Source of the DNA: Cereibacter changlensis JA139
GTDB lineage: Bacteria > Pseudomonadota > Alphaproteobacteria > Rhodobacterales > Rhodobacteraceae
Assembly: GCF_003034985.1 (NCBI RefSeq)
Contig: NZ_PZKG01000013.1
Coordinates: 1 to 58,183 of the forward strand
Reading direction: 5' to 3'
DNA length: 58,183 bases
Shown here piece by piece: positions 8,798 to 19,242 of the stretch (positions are counted from its first letter, which is position 1; the number at the start of each line of letters is the position of its first letter). The notes under the pieces were generated by a model, which worked only from the letters and a program-made list of their open reading frames with translations, had not been told where the DNA came from and made no database searches. Made by a program: the position numbers and the translations under genes.

Positions 8798-9475
8798 TCA
8801 CACGACCCGCCCCGCCTCCAGCCGCACCACCCGGTCCATCCGCGCCGCCAGCTCCAGATTATGCGTGGCGATCAGCGCCGAAAGCCCGGTCTCGCGCACC
8901 AGATCCATCAACACGCCGAAGACCTGATCCGAGGTGCCGGGATCGAGGTTCCCGGTGGGCTCATCCGCCAGCAACAGCCGCGGGCCGTTCGCCATGGCCC
9001 GGCAGAAGGCCACCCGCTGCTGCTCGCCCCCCGACAGCGCCGCCGGCCGATGCCCCGCCCGCGCCGCGATCCCGACCCGTTCCAAGAGCTCCCCGGCCCG
9101 CGCCGCCGCCGCCGCCCGCGGCACCCCGTTCGCCAGCTGCGGCAACACGATGTTCTCCAGCGCCGAGAACTCGGGCAGGAGGTGGTGGAACTGGTAGATG
9201 AACCCCACATCCGCCCGCCGCGCCTCGGTCCGGGCCCGGTCCGACAGGCCCGCCATGTCTTCCCCGCCGATCTCCACCACTCCCTCGTCGGCGGTATCGA
9301 GCAGCCCCGCGATATGCAGCAGCGTCGACTTCCCCGCCCCCGAGGGCGCGACCAGCGCCACCACCTCGCCCCGCGCGACCGAGATCGTCGCCCCGCGCAG
9401 CACCGTCACCTCGCCGGGCTTGCCCTTGTTGTAGGCCTTGCGGAGCCCCTCCAGCCGCAGCATCGTCTCACTCAT
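8798..9475 (-). CDS. lolD: Lipoprotein-releasing ABC transporter ATPase
   Basis: A 225-residue ABC ATPase with Walker [10 protein letters not shown] (43-51), signature [10 protein letters not shown], Walker B LLLADEPT and the H-loop histidine in ATHN. The family is the LolD/MacB type, as shown by size and by the adjoining LolC/E permease. It powers the release of mature lipoproteins from the inner membrane to the periplasmic carrier LolA. Its start overlaps the permease stop by 8 bases (ATGAGTGA), so the two are translated together. Confidence 0.92.
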   Translation of the reverse strand: MSETMLRLEGLRKAYNKGKPGEVTVLRGATISVARGEVVALVAPSGAGKSTLLHIAGLLDTADEGVVEIGGEDMAGLSDRARTEARRADVGFIYQFHHLLPEFSALENIVLPQLANGVPRAAAAARAGELLERVGIAARAGHRPAALSGGEQQRVAFCRAMANGPRLLLADEPTGNLDPGTSDQVFGVLMDLVRETGLSALIATHNLELAARMDRVVRLEAGRVV

Positions 9476-10754
9476 AGCGCAGCGCCTCCACCGGGTTCAT
9501 CCGCGCCGCCCGCCGCGCCGGAAACAGCGTGACGATGAAGGACAGGCCCAGCGACAGCGAGACCGCCGAGAGCACGTCCACCGGCTGCAGCTTGGCCGGC
9601 AGGGCATAGATGCCGCGGATCGACGGATCCCAGACCCCGCCCCCGGCGACGTAGTTCACGAGGGAAAAGATCGGGTCGATGTAGATCGCGAAGAGACAGC
9701 CGAGAAGCACCCCCATCGCCGTGCCGATCAGCCCGGTCGAGGCGCCGCAGATGAAGAACACCCGCAGGATCGAGCCCTCGGTCAGCCCCATCGTCCGCAG
9801 GATGCCGATGTCGCGGCCCTTGTTCTTCACCAGCATGATCAGCCCCGAGATGATGTTCATCGCCGCGATCAGCACGAGGATCGACAGGATGATGAACATC
9901 ACGTTGTCCTCGATATCCAGCGCCCTGAGGAAGCTCCCCGCCGAATCCCGCCAGGTCCAGAGCATCGACCCCTCGCCCGCCGCCTGCATCAGGGGCAGCG
10001 CCAGCGCGTCGACCTCTTCGGGCTCGGTCACCATCACCTCGATCTCGTCGGCGACGCCCTCGCGGTTGAAATAGCTCTGCGCCTCGGCGAAGGGCAGGTA
10101 GATCCGTGTCCGGTCGATGTCGTAGCGCCCGGCGGTGAAGACATAGACCACCTCATAGGCCGAGACCCGCGGCGAGGTGCCGAAGGCGGTCTTCACCCCG
10201 TTGGGCGAGATCAGCCGGATCCGGTCGCCGACCGTCACCCCCAGCTCGCGCGCGATGCCGGAGCCGATGGCGATGCCCTCGTCGTAGCGCCCGATATCGC
10301 CGAAGGCGTCGGCGCCGATCCCGACCCGGGGGATCGACTTCAGATCCTCGGCCCGCATGCCGAAGACCTCGGCGCCGAGGTTGGTCTCGCCCGCCGTCAC
10401 CATCACTTGCCCCTTCACGAGGGGGGCGGCGCGGGTGACACCCGGCACCGCCGCCACCCGCTCGGACACGGCGTCATAATCCTCGAAGCCGCGGATCATC
10501 TGCCCGGTCTCGGTGACGCGCCCCGCCGAATAGACGGTGACATGGGCATTGGCGCCGAGGATCGTGTCGACGAATTCGGCGCGGAAGCCGGCGCGGACGG
10601 CCAGCGTGGCGATCAGCGCGAAGACGGCGAGGGTGATGCCGATCAGGCTGATCCAGGTCATCACCGACACGCCGCCCTCGGCGCGCCGGGCGCGCAGGTA
10701 GCGCCAGGCGATCATCCACTCGAATCCGGCGAAAGGCGCGGTGCGCTTGGCCAT
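9468..10754 (-). CDS. lolC: Lipoprotein-releasing ABC transporter permease (LolC/LolE)
   Basis: A 428-residue MacB/FtsX-type permease: one N-terminal membrane helix (about residues 30-55), a large periplasmic domain, then three membrane helices in the last 150 residues. It carries the family's M-N-I-I-S-G-L and [13 protein letters not shown] segment and ends [16 protein letters not shown]. With LolD it extracts lipoproteins from the inner membrane. Alphaproteobacteria often have a single LolC/E-like permease that forms a homodimer, so the symbol lolC is a family choice. A GGAG site precedes the ATG. Paired palindromes separate it from proS upstream. Confidence 0.9.
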   Translation of the reverse strand: MAKRTAPFAGFEWMIAWRYLRARRAEGGVSVMTWISLIGITLAVFALIATLAVRAGFRAEFVDTILGANAHVTVYSAGRVTETGQMIRGFEDYDAVSERVAAVPGVTRAAPLVKGQVMVTAGETNLGAEVFGMRAEDLKSIPRVGIGADAFGDIGRYDEGIAIGSGIARELGVTVGDRIRLISPNGVKTAFGTSPRVSAYEVVYVFTAGRYDIDRTRIYLPFAEAQSYFNREGVADEIEVMVTEPEEVDALALPLMQAAGEGSMLWTWRDSAGSFLRALDIEDNVMFIILSILVLIAAMNIISGLIMLVKNKGRDIGILRTMGLTEGSILRVFFICGASTGLIGTAMGVLLGCLFAIYIDPIFSLVNYVAGGGVWDPSIRGIYALPAKLQPVDVLSAVSLSLGLSFIVTLFPARRAARMNPVEALRYE

Positions 10755-10779
10755 GGGTCGCTCCTGTTGAAGACCGGGA

Positions 10780-10827
10780 CCCAAGATCCTTCAGAAGGAT
10801 CTTGGGAAAAATCTTCTGAAGATTTTT
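10780..10827. repeat. Two abutting long palindromes between proS and the lol genes
   Basis: CCCAAGATCCTTC (10780-10792) pairs perfectly with 10794-10806 around a single A. It is followed without a gap by AAAAATCTTC (10807-10816), paired with 10818-10827 around a single T. The cores read CTTC-A-GAAG and CTTC-T-GAAG. They lie 5 bases past the proS stop and 25 bases before the permease start. They could act as proS terminators, or be a variant of the palindromes at 12.3 and 21.4 kb. Confidence 0.85.
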
Positions 10828-10832
10828 CCGGC

Positions 10833-12170
10833 TCAGATCCCGGCGTAGATCTGGACCAGCCGCTCGATCGCGTCGCCGGCAGACATCTCCTCGCTGACGC
10901 CGGTGCGGCGCGAGGTCAGTTCCACCTTGCCATTGGCGATGCCGCGCGGGCCGACGGTGATGCGCCAGGGCAGGCCGATCAGGTCCATCGTGGCGAATTT
11001 CGCCCCGGCCCGCTCGTCGCGGTCGTCGTAGAGCGGGTCGAGGCCCTTGGCCTTGAGATCGCGGTAGAGCCCCTCGCAGGCCAGATCGGTCGAGCTGTCG
11101 CCCTGCTTGAGGTTGACGATGCCGACGCCGAACGGGGTGACGCCCTCGGGCCAGATGATGCCCTTGTCGTCATGGCTGGCCTCGATGATCGCGCCAAGCA
11201 GGCGCGAGACGCCGATGCCATGCGAGCCCATGTGGACCGGCACGCGGCTGCCGTCGGGGGTGACGACGGTCGCGCCCATCGGCTCGGAATATTTGGTGCC
11301 GAAGTAGAAGATCTGCCCGACCTCGATGCCGCGCGCCGACTTGCGGCGCTCTTCCGGGATCGCGTCGAACAGGGCCGCGTCATGGGTCTCGTCGGTGCGG
11401 GCGTAGAGCGAGGTGAACTCCTCCATCACCGCCTGGCACTGCGCCTTGTCGTCATAGTCGATCTCGCGCTGGCCCAGACGGATGTCGGTCACGGCGCTGT
11501 CGTAGAACACTTCGGATTCGCCGGTCGCGGCCAGCACGAGGAATTCATGCGTGTCATCGCCGCCGATCGGGCCCGAATCCGCGCGCATCGGGATCGCCTG
11601 CAGGCCCATGCGCTCGTAGGTGCGCAGGTAGCTCACCAGATGGCGGTTGTAGGCGTGCAGCGCGTCTTCCTTGGTCAGGTCGAAGTTGTAGCCGTCCTTC
11701 ATCAGGAACTCGCGACCGCGCATCACGCCGAAGCGCGGGCGCATCTCGTCGCGGAACTTCCACTGGATGTGGTAGAGCGTCAGCGGCAGGTCCTTGTAGC
11801 TGCCCACATGGCTGCGGAAGATGTCGGTGATCATCTCCTCGTTGGTGGGCCCGTAGAGCATCTCGCGCTCCTGCCGGTCCTTGATGCGCAGCATCTCCTG
11901 ACCGTAATCGTCGTAGCGCCCGCTCTCGCGCCAGAGATCGGCCGGCTGCAGCGTCGGCATCAGCAGCGGGATGTGCCCGGCGCGGGCCTGTTCCTCATGC
12001 ACGATCTGCTCGATCCGGCGCAGCACCTTGAAGCCGAGCGGCAGCCAGGAATAGATGCCCGCCGCCTGCTGCTTGATCATCCCGGCGCGCAGCATGTAGC
12101 GGTGCGACACGATCTGCGCCTCGGCGGGGTTCTCTTTCAGGACGGGCAGGAAGTAACGGCTGAGACGCAT
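10833..12170 (-). CDS. proS: Prolyl-tRNA synthetase, short form
   Basis: A 445-residue class II synthetase that charges tRNA-Pro. It starts with the family opening [20 protein letters not shown], has motif 2 around the [21 protein letters not shown] segment (fewer than 20 residues of it suffice: R-x-E then F-L-M-K-D), and has motif 3 with G-S-H-G-I-G-V-S-R. It ends in an anticodon-binding domain. The length shows that the ~180-residue editing insertion of the E. coli type is absent, which is usual for alphaproteobacteria. The open frame continues far upstream, but homology begins at the ATG at 12170. It is divergent from perM. Confidence 0.94.
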   Translation of the reverse strand: MRLSRYFLPVLKENPAEAQIVSHRYMLRAGMIKQQAAGIYSWLPLGFKVLRRIEQIVHEEQARAGHIPLLMPTLQPADLWRESGRYDDYGQEMLRIKDRQEREMLYGPTNEEMITDIFRSHVGSYKDLPLTLYHIQWKFRDEMRPRFGVMRGREFLMKDGYNFDLTKEDALHAYNRHLVSYLRTYERMGLQAIPMRADSGPIGGDDTHEFLVLAATGESEVFYDSAVTDIRLGQREIDYDDKAQCQAVMEEFTSLYARTDETHDAALFDAIPEERRKSARGIEVGQIFYFGTKYSEPMGATVVTPDGSRVPVHMGSHGIGVSRLLGAIIEASHDDKGIIWPEGVTPFGVGIVNLKQGDSSTDLACEGLYRDLKAKGLDPLYDDRDERAGAKFATMDLIGLPWRITVGPRGIANGKVELTSRRTGVSEEMSAGDAIERLVQIYAGI

Positions 12171-12298
12171 GAGGAAGCCCCTGTGAACTGGCGTGGTTGG
12201 GAAGGGGTTTAGGCGAGCGGCGAAGGGCAGGCAAGCGCTGCCGGCGCCGAGGGGCCCGGGGATCGGCGGGCGGGAGCCTGCCGGGGCCGGGGGGAGGC

Positions 12299-12369
12299 GA
12301 TCTTTCTGCGAAAGATCCGGCCGGCGTTTTCGCAGAAAACGCGCCCTGCGGATTTTCGCAGAAAATCCG
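12299..12369. repeat. Three palindromes with a TTC-TGC-GAA core between proS and perM
   Basis: Three hairpins lie within 71 bases: GATCTTTC-TGC-GAAAGATC (12299-12317), GCGTTTTC-GCA-GAAAACGC (12324-12342) and CGGATTTTC-GCA-GAAAATCCG (12349-12369). The TTC/GAA core and 3-base centre are constant (TGC, or its complement GCA). The outer arms differ but stay perfectly complementary. The rest of the 320-bp gap between the divergent genes is GC-rich with no gene. Confidence 0.9.
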
Positions 12370-12494
12370 TGGCCCCCGCGCCGTGTGTCCCGGACGGGGC
12401 CCCCGGTCGGGCGAAAACCGGCGGGCGGGGTGCTGCGCCCTTGCATGGGGCGGGGGCTTGGGCCATCTGTCACAAGCAACAACGGGGTGTCGCG

Positions 12495-13574
12495 ATGGTC
12501 CTTTCGGTCAATCACCAAGCCAGGTACTGGGGCCTCGCCGCAGTGCTGTTCCTCCTCGTGCTCTGGCTCCTCGGCGACACGATCCTGCCCTTCCTCGTCG
12601 GCGGGGCCATCGCCTATTTCCTCGACCCGCTGGCCGACCGGCTGCAGCGCGCCGGGCTGAGCCGGGTGATGGCGACCACGGTGATCTCGGTCGCCATGCT
12701 GCTGGTCGCGGTGCTGCTGGTGCTCGCGGTGATCCCGACGCTGATCTCGCAGCTCACCGCACTGATCGACCAGGCGCCCGAGATCTTCCGCCAGCTGCAG
12801 AGCTTCCTCACCGAGCGCTTCCCCGACCTGAACGACGAGACGAGCACGATCCGCCAGACGCTGCTCTCGATCGGCGACACGATCAAGGAGCGCGGCGGCG
12901 AACTGGCCAACACCCTGCTGCTCTCGGCCTACAGCGTGATCAACGCCATCGTCTTCATGGTGGTGGTGCCGGTGGTGGCCTTCTACCTGCTGCTCGACTG
13001 GGACAAGATGGTGGCCAAGGTCGACAGCTGGCTGCCGCGCGACCATGCGCCGACCCTGCGCCAGCTGGCGCGCGACATCGACCGGGTGCTGGCGGGCTTC
13101 GTGCGCGGCCAGATCTCGGTCTGTCTGGCGCTCGGCACCTTCTACTCGGTGGCGCTGATGGCGGCGGGGCTGCAGTTCGGGCTGATCGTCGGGGCCATCG
13201 CTGGGGCGATCACCTTCATTCCCTACGTCGGCGCGCTGATCGGCGGGGCGTTGGCGCTGGGGCTCGCGCTCTTCCAGTTCTGGGGCGACTGGTTCTCGAT
13301 CGGGCTGATCGCCGGGATCTTCGCGCTGGGGCAGTTCCTCGAGGGCAATGTCATCACCCCGCGGCTGGTCGGCGGCTCGGTCGGGCTGCATCCGTTGTGG
13401 CTTCTGTTCGCGCTCTCGGCCTTCGGCACGCTCTTCGGCTTCGTCGGCATGCTGGTGGCGGTGCCGGTGGCGGCGGCGATCGGGGTGCTGATGCGCTTCG
13501 GCCTGTCGCAATACACCGGCAGCCGGCTTTATCGCGGCAAGGAGAGCATCGTCCTTCTCGAGGAAGATCGGTGA
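12495..13574 (+). CDS. AI-2E/PerM family membrane transporter
   Basis: A 359-residue membrane protein of the AI-2E exporter/PerM family: two N-terminal helices (about residues 12-50), another at about 60-85, a soluble segment of about 80 residues, then several helices and the family signature F-I-P-Y-V-G near residue 242 and G-x-x-L-x-P-L-W near residue 300. Family members have been linked to autoinducer, purine or ion export, so the substrate is open. The next gene, hdaA, starts within its stop codon (GTGA). This perM-hdaA-ppk order is a known alphaproteobacterial arrangement. Confidence 0.87.
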   Translation: MVLSVNHQARYWGLAAVLFLLVLWLLGDTILPFLVGGAIAYFLDPLADRLQRAGLSRVMATTVISVAMLLVAVLLVLAVIPTLISQLTALIDQAPEIFRQLQSFLTERFPDLNDETSTIRQTLLSIGDTIKERGGELANTLLLSAYSVINAIVFMVVVPVVAFYLLLDWDKMVAKVDSWLPRDHAPTLRQLARDIDRVLAGFVRGQISVCLALGTFYSVALMAAGLQFGLIVGAIAGAITFIPYVGALIGGALALGLALFQFWGDWFSIGLIAGIFALGQFLEGNVITPRLVGGSVGLHPLWLLFALSAFGTLFGFVGMLVAVPVAAAIGVLMRFGLSQYTGSRLYRGKESIVLLEEDR

Positions 13575-14248
13575 AGGGACAGCTTGCCTTCGACCTGCCG
13601 GTGCGGCCCGCGCTGCGGCGCGAGGATTTCTTCGTCTCGCCCGCCAACGCGCTGGCGCTGGCCGCGCTGGACGGCTGGCGCGACTGGCCGCGTGGCAAGA
13701 TGGTGCTGGTCGGCCCGACCGGCGCCGGCAAGACCCATCTGGTGCATGTCTGGGCGGCGATGACCACGGCCGAGATCATCCCCGCGGCCGAGCTCGCCGC
13801 CGCGGCGATTCCGGCGCTGGCCGCCGCCGGGGCGGTGGCGGTGGAGGATGCCGACGCCCTGCCCGACCGCGCGGCGGAGGAGGCGCTGTTCCATCTGCAC
13901 AACCTGCTGGCGGCGCAGGGAGGCGTGCTCCTGATGACCGCGGACAGCCCGCCGCGCGACTGGCGGCTGGGGCTGCCGGATCTCGCCAGCCGGGTGCAGG
14001 CGGCGGCGGTGACCCGGCTGGAGCCGCCGGACGACGCGCTTCTGTCGGCGGTGCTGATCAAGCTCTTCGCAGACCGGCAGATCGCGGTGCAACCGGCGCT
14101 GATCCCCTATCTGGTGCAGCGGATGGACCGGTCCTTCGAAGCGGCGCGCGGGCTGGTGACGGCGCTCGATGCGCGGTCGCTGGCCGAGGGGCGCCCCGTG
14201 ACCCGCGCGCTGGCGGCGGCGGTTCTGGACAGGCTGGAAACCGGATGA
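13571..14248 (+). CDS. hdaA: DnaA-related replication regulator Hda/HdaA
   Basis: A 225-residue AAA+ protein homologous to the central part of DnaA. Near the N-terminus QLAFDLP (4-10) resembles the beta-clamp-binding motif of Hda. Walker A is GPTGAGKT (48-55). The arginine-finger/lid part follows, but DnaA's C-terminal DNA-binding domain is missing. Hda with the loaded clamp makes DnaA-ATP hydrolyse its ATP after initiation, preventing re-replication. It starts at a GTG overlapping the perM stop, so coupling is likely. The frame is open upstream through perM, but that region is a shadow. Confidence 0.9.
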   Translation: MKGQLAFDLPVRPALRREDFFVSPANALALAALDGWRDWPRGKMVLVGPTGAGKTHLVHVWAAMTTAEIIPAAELAAAAIPALAAAGAVAVEDADALPDRAAEEALFHLHNLLAAQGGVLLMTADSPPRDWRLGLPDLASRVQAAAVTRLEPPDDALLSAVLIKLFADRQIAVQPALIPYLVQRMDRSFEAARGLVTALDARSLAEGRPVTRALAAAVLDRLETG

Positions 14249-14252
14249 TCTG

Positions 14253-14270
14253 ATGTCACAAAAGCTTCAC
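14253..14270 (+). promoter_or_regulatory. Candidate Pho box upstream of ppk
   Basis: ATGTCAC (14253-14259), AAAA and GCTTCAC (14264-14270) resemble the PhoB site of two CTGTCAY repeats with a 4-base A/T spacer: 6 of 7 matches in the first repeat, 4 of 7 in the second. It lies 41 bases before the ppk ATG. Control of polyphosphate kinase by phosphate starvation would make sense, but the second half-site is weak. Confidence 0.4.
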
Positions 14271-14311
14271 GCTGCACACCGATAAGCAGGCGAAAATTCG
14301 AAAGCAGGCGG

Positions 14312-16498
14312 ATGACACAGGCAGATTTTCTCAAGGCGCCCTTCATGACCCCCGTGAAGCTGAGCGAGGCCGAGACCACCGGGCCACGCAGATTCTTCAA
14401 TCGGGAACTCAGCTGGCTGGCCTTCAACTGGCGGGTGCTGGACGAGGCGTCGAACACCAAGGTGCCTCTGCTGGAGCGGCTGCGCTTCCTGTCGATCTCG
14501 GCCACCAATCTCGACGAATTCTACACCGTCCGCGTCGCCGGGCTGCGGGCGCTGGCGCGCAGCGGCAACCCGACCCATTCCGAGGATGGCCGCAGCCCCG
14601 CCGACCAGCTGGTGCTGATCAACGCCGATGCGCGGCGGCTGATGCAGACCCAGCAGAGCGTGTGGAACAAGCTCAAGCGCGAGATGGAGGCCGAGGGCAT
14701 CTCGATCCTGACGCGCTCCAAGCTGACGGCGCGCGATCTGAAGCATCTGGAGGATCACTTCCTCAACAAGGTCTTCCCGGTGCTGTCGCCGCTGGCGATC
14801 GACCCGGCGCATCCCTTTCCCTTCATCCCCAACACCGGCTTCTGTCTGGGGCTGGAGCTGGAGCGCGGTTCGGACCGGCGCAGCCTGCAGGCGCTGCTGC
14901 CGATCCCGCAGCAGATCGCCCGCTTCGTGGCCCTGCCGGCTAAGCCGGGCGAGCACCGTTTCCTGCCACTGGAAGAGCTGCTTCTCCTGCATCTGAACAT
15001 GCTGTTCCCCGGCTATACCGACCGCGGCCATTGCGCCTTCCGGGTGCTGCGCGACAGCGATCTGGAGGTGGAGGACGAGGCCGAGGATCTGGTGCGCGAG
15101 TTCGAGACCGCGCTGAAGCGCCGCCGCCGCGGCGAGGTGATCCGCATGAAGATCTCGGCCGGCGCGCCGCATGACCTGCATGCGCTCATCATGGAAGAGC
15201 TGGGCGTCACCCCCGACGAGGTGGTGGAGGTGCGCGGGCTGCTGGGGGTCGCGGATCTGAAGGAGCTGGTGATCTCGTCGCGGCCCGACCTGCTGTGGCC
15301 CGCCTTCACCCCCCGCGTGCCGGAGCGGGTGACGGATCACGAGGGCGACATGTTCGCGGCGATCCGGCAGAAGGACATGCTGCTGCATCACCCCTATGAG
15401 ACCTTCGACATGGTGATCCGCTTCCTGCAGCAGGCGGCGACCGACCCGGACGTGCTGGCGATCAAGCAGACGCTCTACCGCACGTCGCATGACAGCCCGA
15501 TCGTCTCGGCGCTCTGCGAAGCGGCGGAGGCGGGGAAATCGGTGACGGCGCTGGTGGAGCTGAAGGCCCGCTTCGACGAGGCCGCCAACATCCGCCAGTC
15601 GCGCCGGCTGGAGCGGGCGGGGGCGCATGTCGTCTACGGCTTCATCCATTACAAGACCCATGCCAAGATCTCGACGGTCGTGCGGCGCGAGGGCGACAAC
15701 CTCGTGACCTACACCCATTACGGGACCGGCAACTACCACCCGATCACGGCGCGGATCTACACGGATCTCTCGTTCTTCACCTGCGACGCGGCGCTGGGGC
15801 GCGATGCGACCAAGGTGTTCAACTACCTCTCCGGCTACGTCCAGCCCGAGGGGCTGGAGAACCTCGCCATCTCGCCGATCAGCCTGCGCCCGCGGCTGCA
15901 CGAGCTGATCGCCGCCGAGGCGGCGCATGCCAAGGCTGGGCGGCCGGCGGAGATCTGGCTGAAGGTGAACTCGATCATCGACCCCGAGCTGATCGACGCG
16001 CTCTATGCCGCCAGTCAGGCCGGGGTGAAGATCAGCCTGATCATCCGCGGCATCTGCGGGCTGCGACCCGGGGTGCAGGGCCTGTCGGAAAACATTCGGG
16101 TGAAATCCATCGTCGGCCGCTTCCTCGAACACAGCCGGATCGTCTGTTTCGGCAATGGCTATGGGCTGCCCTCGAAGAAGGCGCGGGTGTTCTTCTCCTC
16201 CGCCGACTGGATGGGCCGCAACCTGAACCGCCGGGTCGAGACGCTGGTCGAGGCGCACAACCCGACGGTGAAATCGCAGATCGTCGGGCAGATCATGGCC
16301 GCCAACCTCGCCGACGAGGCGCAGAGCTGGGTGCTGCAGCCGGATGGGCGCTATCTGCGCCACCTGCCGGGAGAGGATGGCGCGCTGTTCAACTGCCACC
16401 GGTTCTTCATGGAAAACCCGTCACTTTCGGGCCGTGGCACCGCCGGGGCGAAGGACGTGCCGCGGCTCGCCGCGCATCGGGATGACGCCCCGGCGTGA
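14312..16498 (+). CDS. ppk1: Polyphosphate kinase 1
   Basis: A 728-residue PPK1, which builds polyphosphate from ATP. It opens with the [13 protein letters not shown] signature. The phospholipase-D-like halves carry the two active histidines: His450 in HYKTHAK (the autophosphorylated one, E. coli His435 equivalent) and His607 in LEHSRI (E. coli His592 equivalent). [11 protein letters not shown], another conserved segment, is intact. The short 5' gap carries a possible Pho box. The stop overlaps an alternative ppx start, so both genes for making and degrading polyphosphate form one operon with hdaA upstream. Confidence 0.96.
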   Translation: MTQADFLKAPFMTPVKLSEAETTGPRRFFNRELSWLAFNWRVLDEASNTKVPLLERLRFLSISATNLDEFYTVRVAGLRALARSGNPTHSEDGRSPADQLVLINADARRLMQTQQSVWNKLKREMEAEGISILTRSKLTARDLKHLEDHFLNKVFPVLSPLAIDPAHPFPFIPNTGFCLGLELERGSDRRSLQALLPIPQQIARFVALPAKPGEHRFLPLEELLLLHLNMLFPGYTDRGHCAFRVLRDSDLEVEDEAEDLVREFETALKRRRRGEVIRMKISAGAPHDLHALIMEELGVTPDEVVEVRGLLGVADLKELVISSRPDLLWPAFTPRVPERVTDHEGDMFAAIRQKDMLLHHPYETFDMVIRFLQQAATDPDVLAIKQTLYRTSHDSPIVSALCEAAEAGKSVTALVELKARFDEAANIRQSRRLERAGAHVVYGFIHYKTHAKISTVVRREGDNLVTYTHYGTGNYHPITARIYTDLSFFTCDAALGRDATKVFNYLSGYVQPEGLENLAISPISLRPRLHELIAAEAAHAKAGRPAEIWLKVNSIIDPELIDALYAASQAGVKISLIIRGICGLRPGVQGLSENIRVKSIVGRFLEHSRIVCFGNGYGLPSKKARVFFSSADWMGRNLNRRVETLVEAHNPTVKSQIVGQIMAANLADEAQSWVLQPDGRYLRHLPGEDGALFNCHRFFMENPSLSGRGTAGAKDVPRLAAHRDDAPA

Positions 16499-16563
16499 GC
16501 TTCGGGATTGACCGGAGCCTCATGCCGGTTACTTATCCGCGCAAGCCGATGGAGAATCCGTGC

Positions 16564-18120
16564 ATGACCGACGTCGACCCCGCCCTCGCCGACGCCGCCC
16601 CTGATGACTTCGGCCCCTTCGGCCGCCCGCTGTTCGAAGACCCCTCGGCCCGCGCCCTGTCGCGGGTCGGCGTGGTCGATGTGGGGTCGAACTCGGTGCG
16701 GATGGTGGTGTTCGACGGCGCGGCGCGCAGCCCGGCCTATTTCTTCAACGAGAAAATCATGTGCGGTCTGGGACAGGGTCTGGCCGAGACCAACCGGCTG
16801 AACCCGCGCGGGCGCGAGCGGGCGCTGGTGGCGCTGAAGCGTTTCGCCCTGCTGGCCAAGGGGATGGAGGTCTCGCCGATGACCGTCGTCGCCACCGCGG
16901 CGGTGCGCGAGGCCGAGGACGGGCCGGAGTTCCAGGAAGAGGTGCTGCGCGAGACCGGGTTGAAGCTCTTCGTCATCGATGGCGACGAGGAGGCCCGGCT
17001 TTCGGCGCAGGGCGTGCTGCTGGGCTGGCCCGACGCGCGCGGCATCGTCTGCGACATCGGCGGCAACTCGATGGAGCTCGCCCGGATCGGCGGCGGCAAG
17101 GTCGGGGTGCGCGCCACCTCGCCGCTGGGCCCGTTCCGGCTGCAGCAGGTCTCCTCCGACCCTGCGGTGCGGCAGAAGCACATCGTCAACGTGTTGCGCG
17201 GGCTGAAGGACATCATCCGGCCCGACGGCGACCGGATCTACCTCGTCGGCGGATCGTGGCGGGTGATCGGCCGGCTCGACATGGAGCGGCGCGGCTATCC
17301 GCTGACCGTGCTGCACGAATACCGCATGCAGCCGAAGTCGCTGATGGAGACGCTGGACTGGATCGCCTCCAGCGACCTGACCGCGCTGCGCGTCCGCACC
17401 GGCACCTCGACCGACCGGATGGAGCTGGTGCCGCTGGCCTGCGAGGTGCTGCGTGAGTTGATGCGCATCTTCAAGCCGAAGGAGATCGACGTCTCGGCCT
17501 ATGGCATCCGCGAGGGGCTGCTCTATGAGCAGATGCCGGCCAAGCTGCGCGCCCGCGACCCGCTGATCGAGGCGGCGCGGGTGGCCGAGGCGACCTCGGC
17601 CCGGATCCCCGGCTTCGGCAAGAAGCTCTACACCTTCCTCTCGCCGCTGTTCAAGAACGCCCCGCCCGAGCGGCAGCGGTTGATCAAGGCGGCCTGCCTG
17701 CTGCATGACACGACATGGCGGGCGCATCCCGATTACCGCGCCGAGGTCTGTTTCGACAACGCCACCCGGGCCAACCTCGGCGGGCTGGACCATCCGGGGC
17801 GGGTGTTCCTCGGGCTGGCGCTCTTGCACCGCTACAAGAACTCGCGTTCCGGGTCGCGGCTGGAGCCGCTGTTCCGCCTGCTCAGCGACCAGGAGATCCA
17901 GCATGCCGAGGTGCTGGGCAAGGCGATGCGCTTCGGCGCGATGTTCTCGGTCGCCGACCCGACCGCCGCCGGCTCGTTGCGCTGGCTGCCGAAGCTGAAG
18001 GTGCTGGAGCTGACCCTGACCGAGGATGGCGCCTCGCTTTATGGCGAGGTGGCCGAGGCGCGGTTCAAGTCGCTGGCCTCGGCGCTGCACGGCCGGCCGG
18101 AAGTTATCCTGCCGCGATGA
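16564..18120 (+). CDS. ppx: Exopolyphosphatase, Ppx/GppA family
   Basis: A 518-residue ASKHA-fold phosphatase with the first phosphate-binding loop V-V-D-V-G-S-N-S-V-R-M, a central D-I-G-G-N-S-M-E-L loop, and a C-terminal HD-like helical part (LLHD). It cleaves terminal phosphate from polyphosphate, and possibly also pppGpp. The ATG at 16564 has GGAG 9 bases upstream. A GTG at 16495 overlapping the ppk stop would add 23 residues that do not look conserved. The end overlaps the next gene by ATGA. The pairing with ppk1 is the standard alphaproteobacterial arrangement. Confidence 0.92.
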   Translation: MTDVDPALADAAPDDFGPFGRPLFEDPSARALSRVGVVDVGSNSVRMVVFDGAARSPAYFFNEKIMCGLGQGLAETNRLNPRGRERALVALKRFALLAKGMEVSPMTVVATAAVREAEDGPEFQEEVLRETGLKLFVIDGDEEARLSAQGVLLGWPDARGIVCDIGGNSMELARIGGGKVGVRATSPLGPFRLQQVSSDPAVRQKHIVNVLRGLKDIIRPDGDRIYLVGGSWRVIGRLDMERRGYPLTVLHEYRMQPKSLMETLDWIASSDLTALRVRTGTSTDRMELVPLACEVLRELMRIFKPKEIDVSAYGIREGLLYEQMPAKLRARDPLIEAARVAEATSARIPGFGKKLYTFLSPLFKNAPPERQRLIKAACLLHDTTWRAHPDYRAEVCFDNATRANLGGLDHPGRVFLGLALLHRYKNSRSGSRLEPLFRLLSDQEIQHAEVLGKAMRFGAMFSVADPTAAGSLRWLPKLKVLELTLTEDGASLYGEVAEARFKSLASALHGRPEVILPR

Positions 18121-18725
18121 TCCGGCTCGACCACCTCGCCGTCGCCGCCGAAACCCTCGACGAGGGCGTCGCCGCCGTCGAGGCCGCGCTCGGCGTGACG
18201 CTGGCGGGGGGCGGGCGGCATGGCCATATGGGAACGCACAACCGGCTCTTGGGGCTGGGCGACCTCTATCTCGAGGTGATCGCCGTCGATCCTGCGGCCC
18301 CTGCCCCGGCTTGGCCGCGCTGGTTCGACCTCGATCATTTCTCCGGCCCGCCGCGGCTCGCCAACTGGGTGGCCCGTTGCGACGATCTCGACGCCGAGAT
18401 CGCCGCCAGCCCCGCGGGCGTCGGCGCGCCGGTGGCGCTGTCGCGCGGCGACCTGCGCTGGCGGATGGCGGTGCCCGCCGATGGCCGCCTGCCCTTCGGC
18501 GGCGGCTTCCCGGCGCTGATCCAGTGGGACGGGCCGCATCCCGCCGACCGCCTGCCCGACTCCGGCCTGCGGCTGACCCGGCTGGAGATCGCCCATCCCG
18601 AGGCCGGGGCGCTGAGGCAAGCGCTGGACGGACGCATCGACGAGCCGCGGCTGGTGATCGTGCCGGGCGCATTCGCGATGCAGGCCAGCTTCGACGGCCC
18701 GCAGGGGACGCGGCTGCTGCGATGA
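18117..18725 (+). CDS. VOC/glyoxalase-like protein
   Basis: A 202-residue protein beginning M-I-R-L-D-H-L-A-V-A-A, the first strand of the glyoxalase-like (VOC) fold, with D-L-Y-L-E-V-I-A-V-D later in the first module. The metal ligands are only partly evident, so the reaction is unknown; it belongs to the Glyoxalase_3-type group often left as hypothetical. It is translationally coupled at both ends by ATGA overlaps (with ppx before, the acetyltransferase after), so it is made with the polyphosphate operon. No signal peptide or membrane segment. Confidence 0.75.
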   Translation: MIRLDHLAVAAETLDEGVAAVEAALGVTLAGGGRHGHMGTHNRLLGLGDLYLEVIAVDPAAPAPAWPRWFDLDHFSGPPRLANWVARCDDLDAEIAASPAGVGAPVALSRGDLRWRMAVPADGRLPFGGGFPALIQWDGPHPADRLPDSGLRLTRLEIAHPEAGALRQALDGRIDEPRLVIVPGAFAMQASFDGPQGTRLLR

Positions 18726-19210
18726 TCCGCCCCGCCACAAACCGCGATGCCGCCGCCATCCTGGCGATCTGGAACCCGATGATCCGCGACACGCTGGTAA
18801 CCTTCAATGCGGCCGAGAAGACCGAGGCCGAGCTCTGCGCGCTGATCGCCGAACGCAACGCGGCCGGGCACCGCTTCCTCGTGGCGGAGGAGGCGGGGGA
18901 GATCCTCGGCTTCGCCAGCTACAGCCAGTTCCGCGGCGGCATCGGCTATCGCCGGACCATGGAGCACACCATCCTCCTCGGCCCCGCCGCCCGGGGTCGG
19001 GGCATCGGCCGGGCGCTGATGACGGCGGTGGAGGACCATGCCCGCGCCGCAGGGGCGCATTCGATCTTCGCCGGGGTCAGCGGCGGCAACCCCGAGGGCC
19101 GGGCCTTCCATGCGGCGATGGGCTACCGCGAGGTGGCGGTGCTGCCCGAGGTCGGCTTCAAGTTCGGCCGGATCCATGACCTCGTGCTGATGCAGAAAAT
19201 CCTCTCCTGA
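18722..19210 (+). CDS. GNAT-family N-acetyltransferase
   Basis: A 162-residue GNAT protein close to the phosphinothricin/methionine-derivative acetyltransferase group. The acetyl-CoA loop (R-G-R-G-I-G-R-A-L, about residues 95-103) and motif B region (GNPEGRAFHAAMGYREV) are clear. It would acetylate a small amine or amino acid analogue in the cytoplasm; the substrate cannot be assigned. It starts with an ATGA overlap of the VOC gene stop. Confidence 0.85.
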   Translation: MIRPATNRDAAAILAIWNPMIRDTLVTFNAAEKTEAELCALIAERNAAGHRFLVAEEAGEILGFASYSQFRGGIGYRRTMEHTILLGPAARGRGIGRALMTAVEDHARAAGAHSIFAGVSGGNPEGRAFHAAMGYREVAVLPEVGFKFGRIHDLVLMQKILS

Positions 19211-19242
19211 CAGCGCCGCGCGCGCGGGATATGCTGGCGCCC

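Noticed and set aside
10833-13511. Extended 892-codon reading of proS
   Set aside because: The part before the ATG at 12170 is antisense to perM and lacks homology; proS begins at MRLSRYF.
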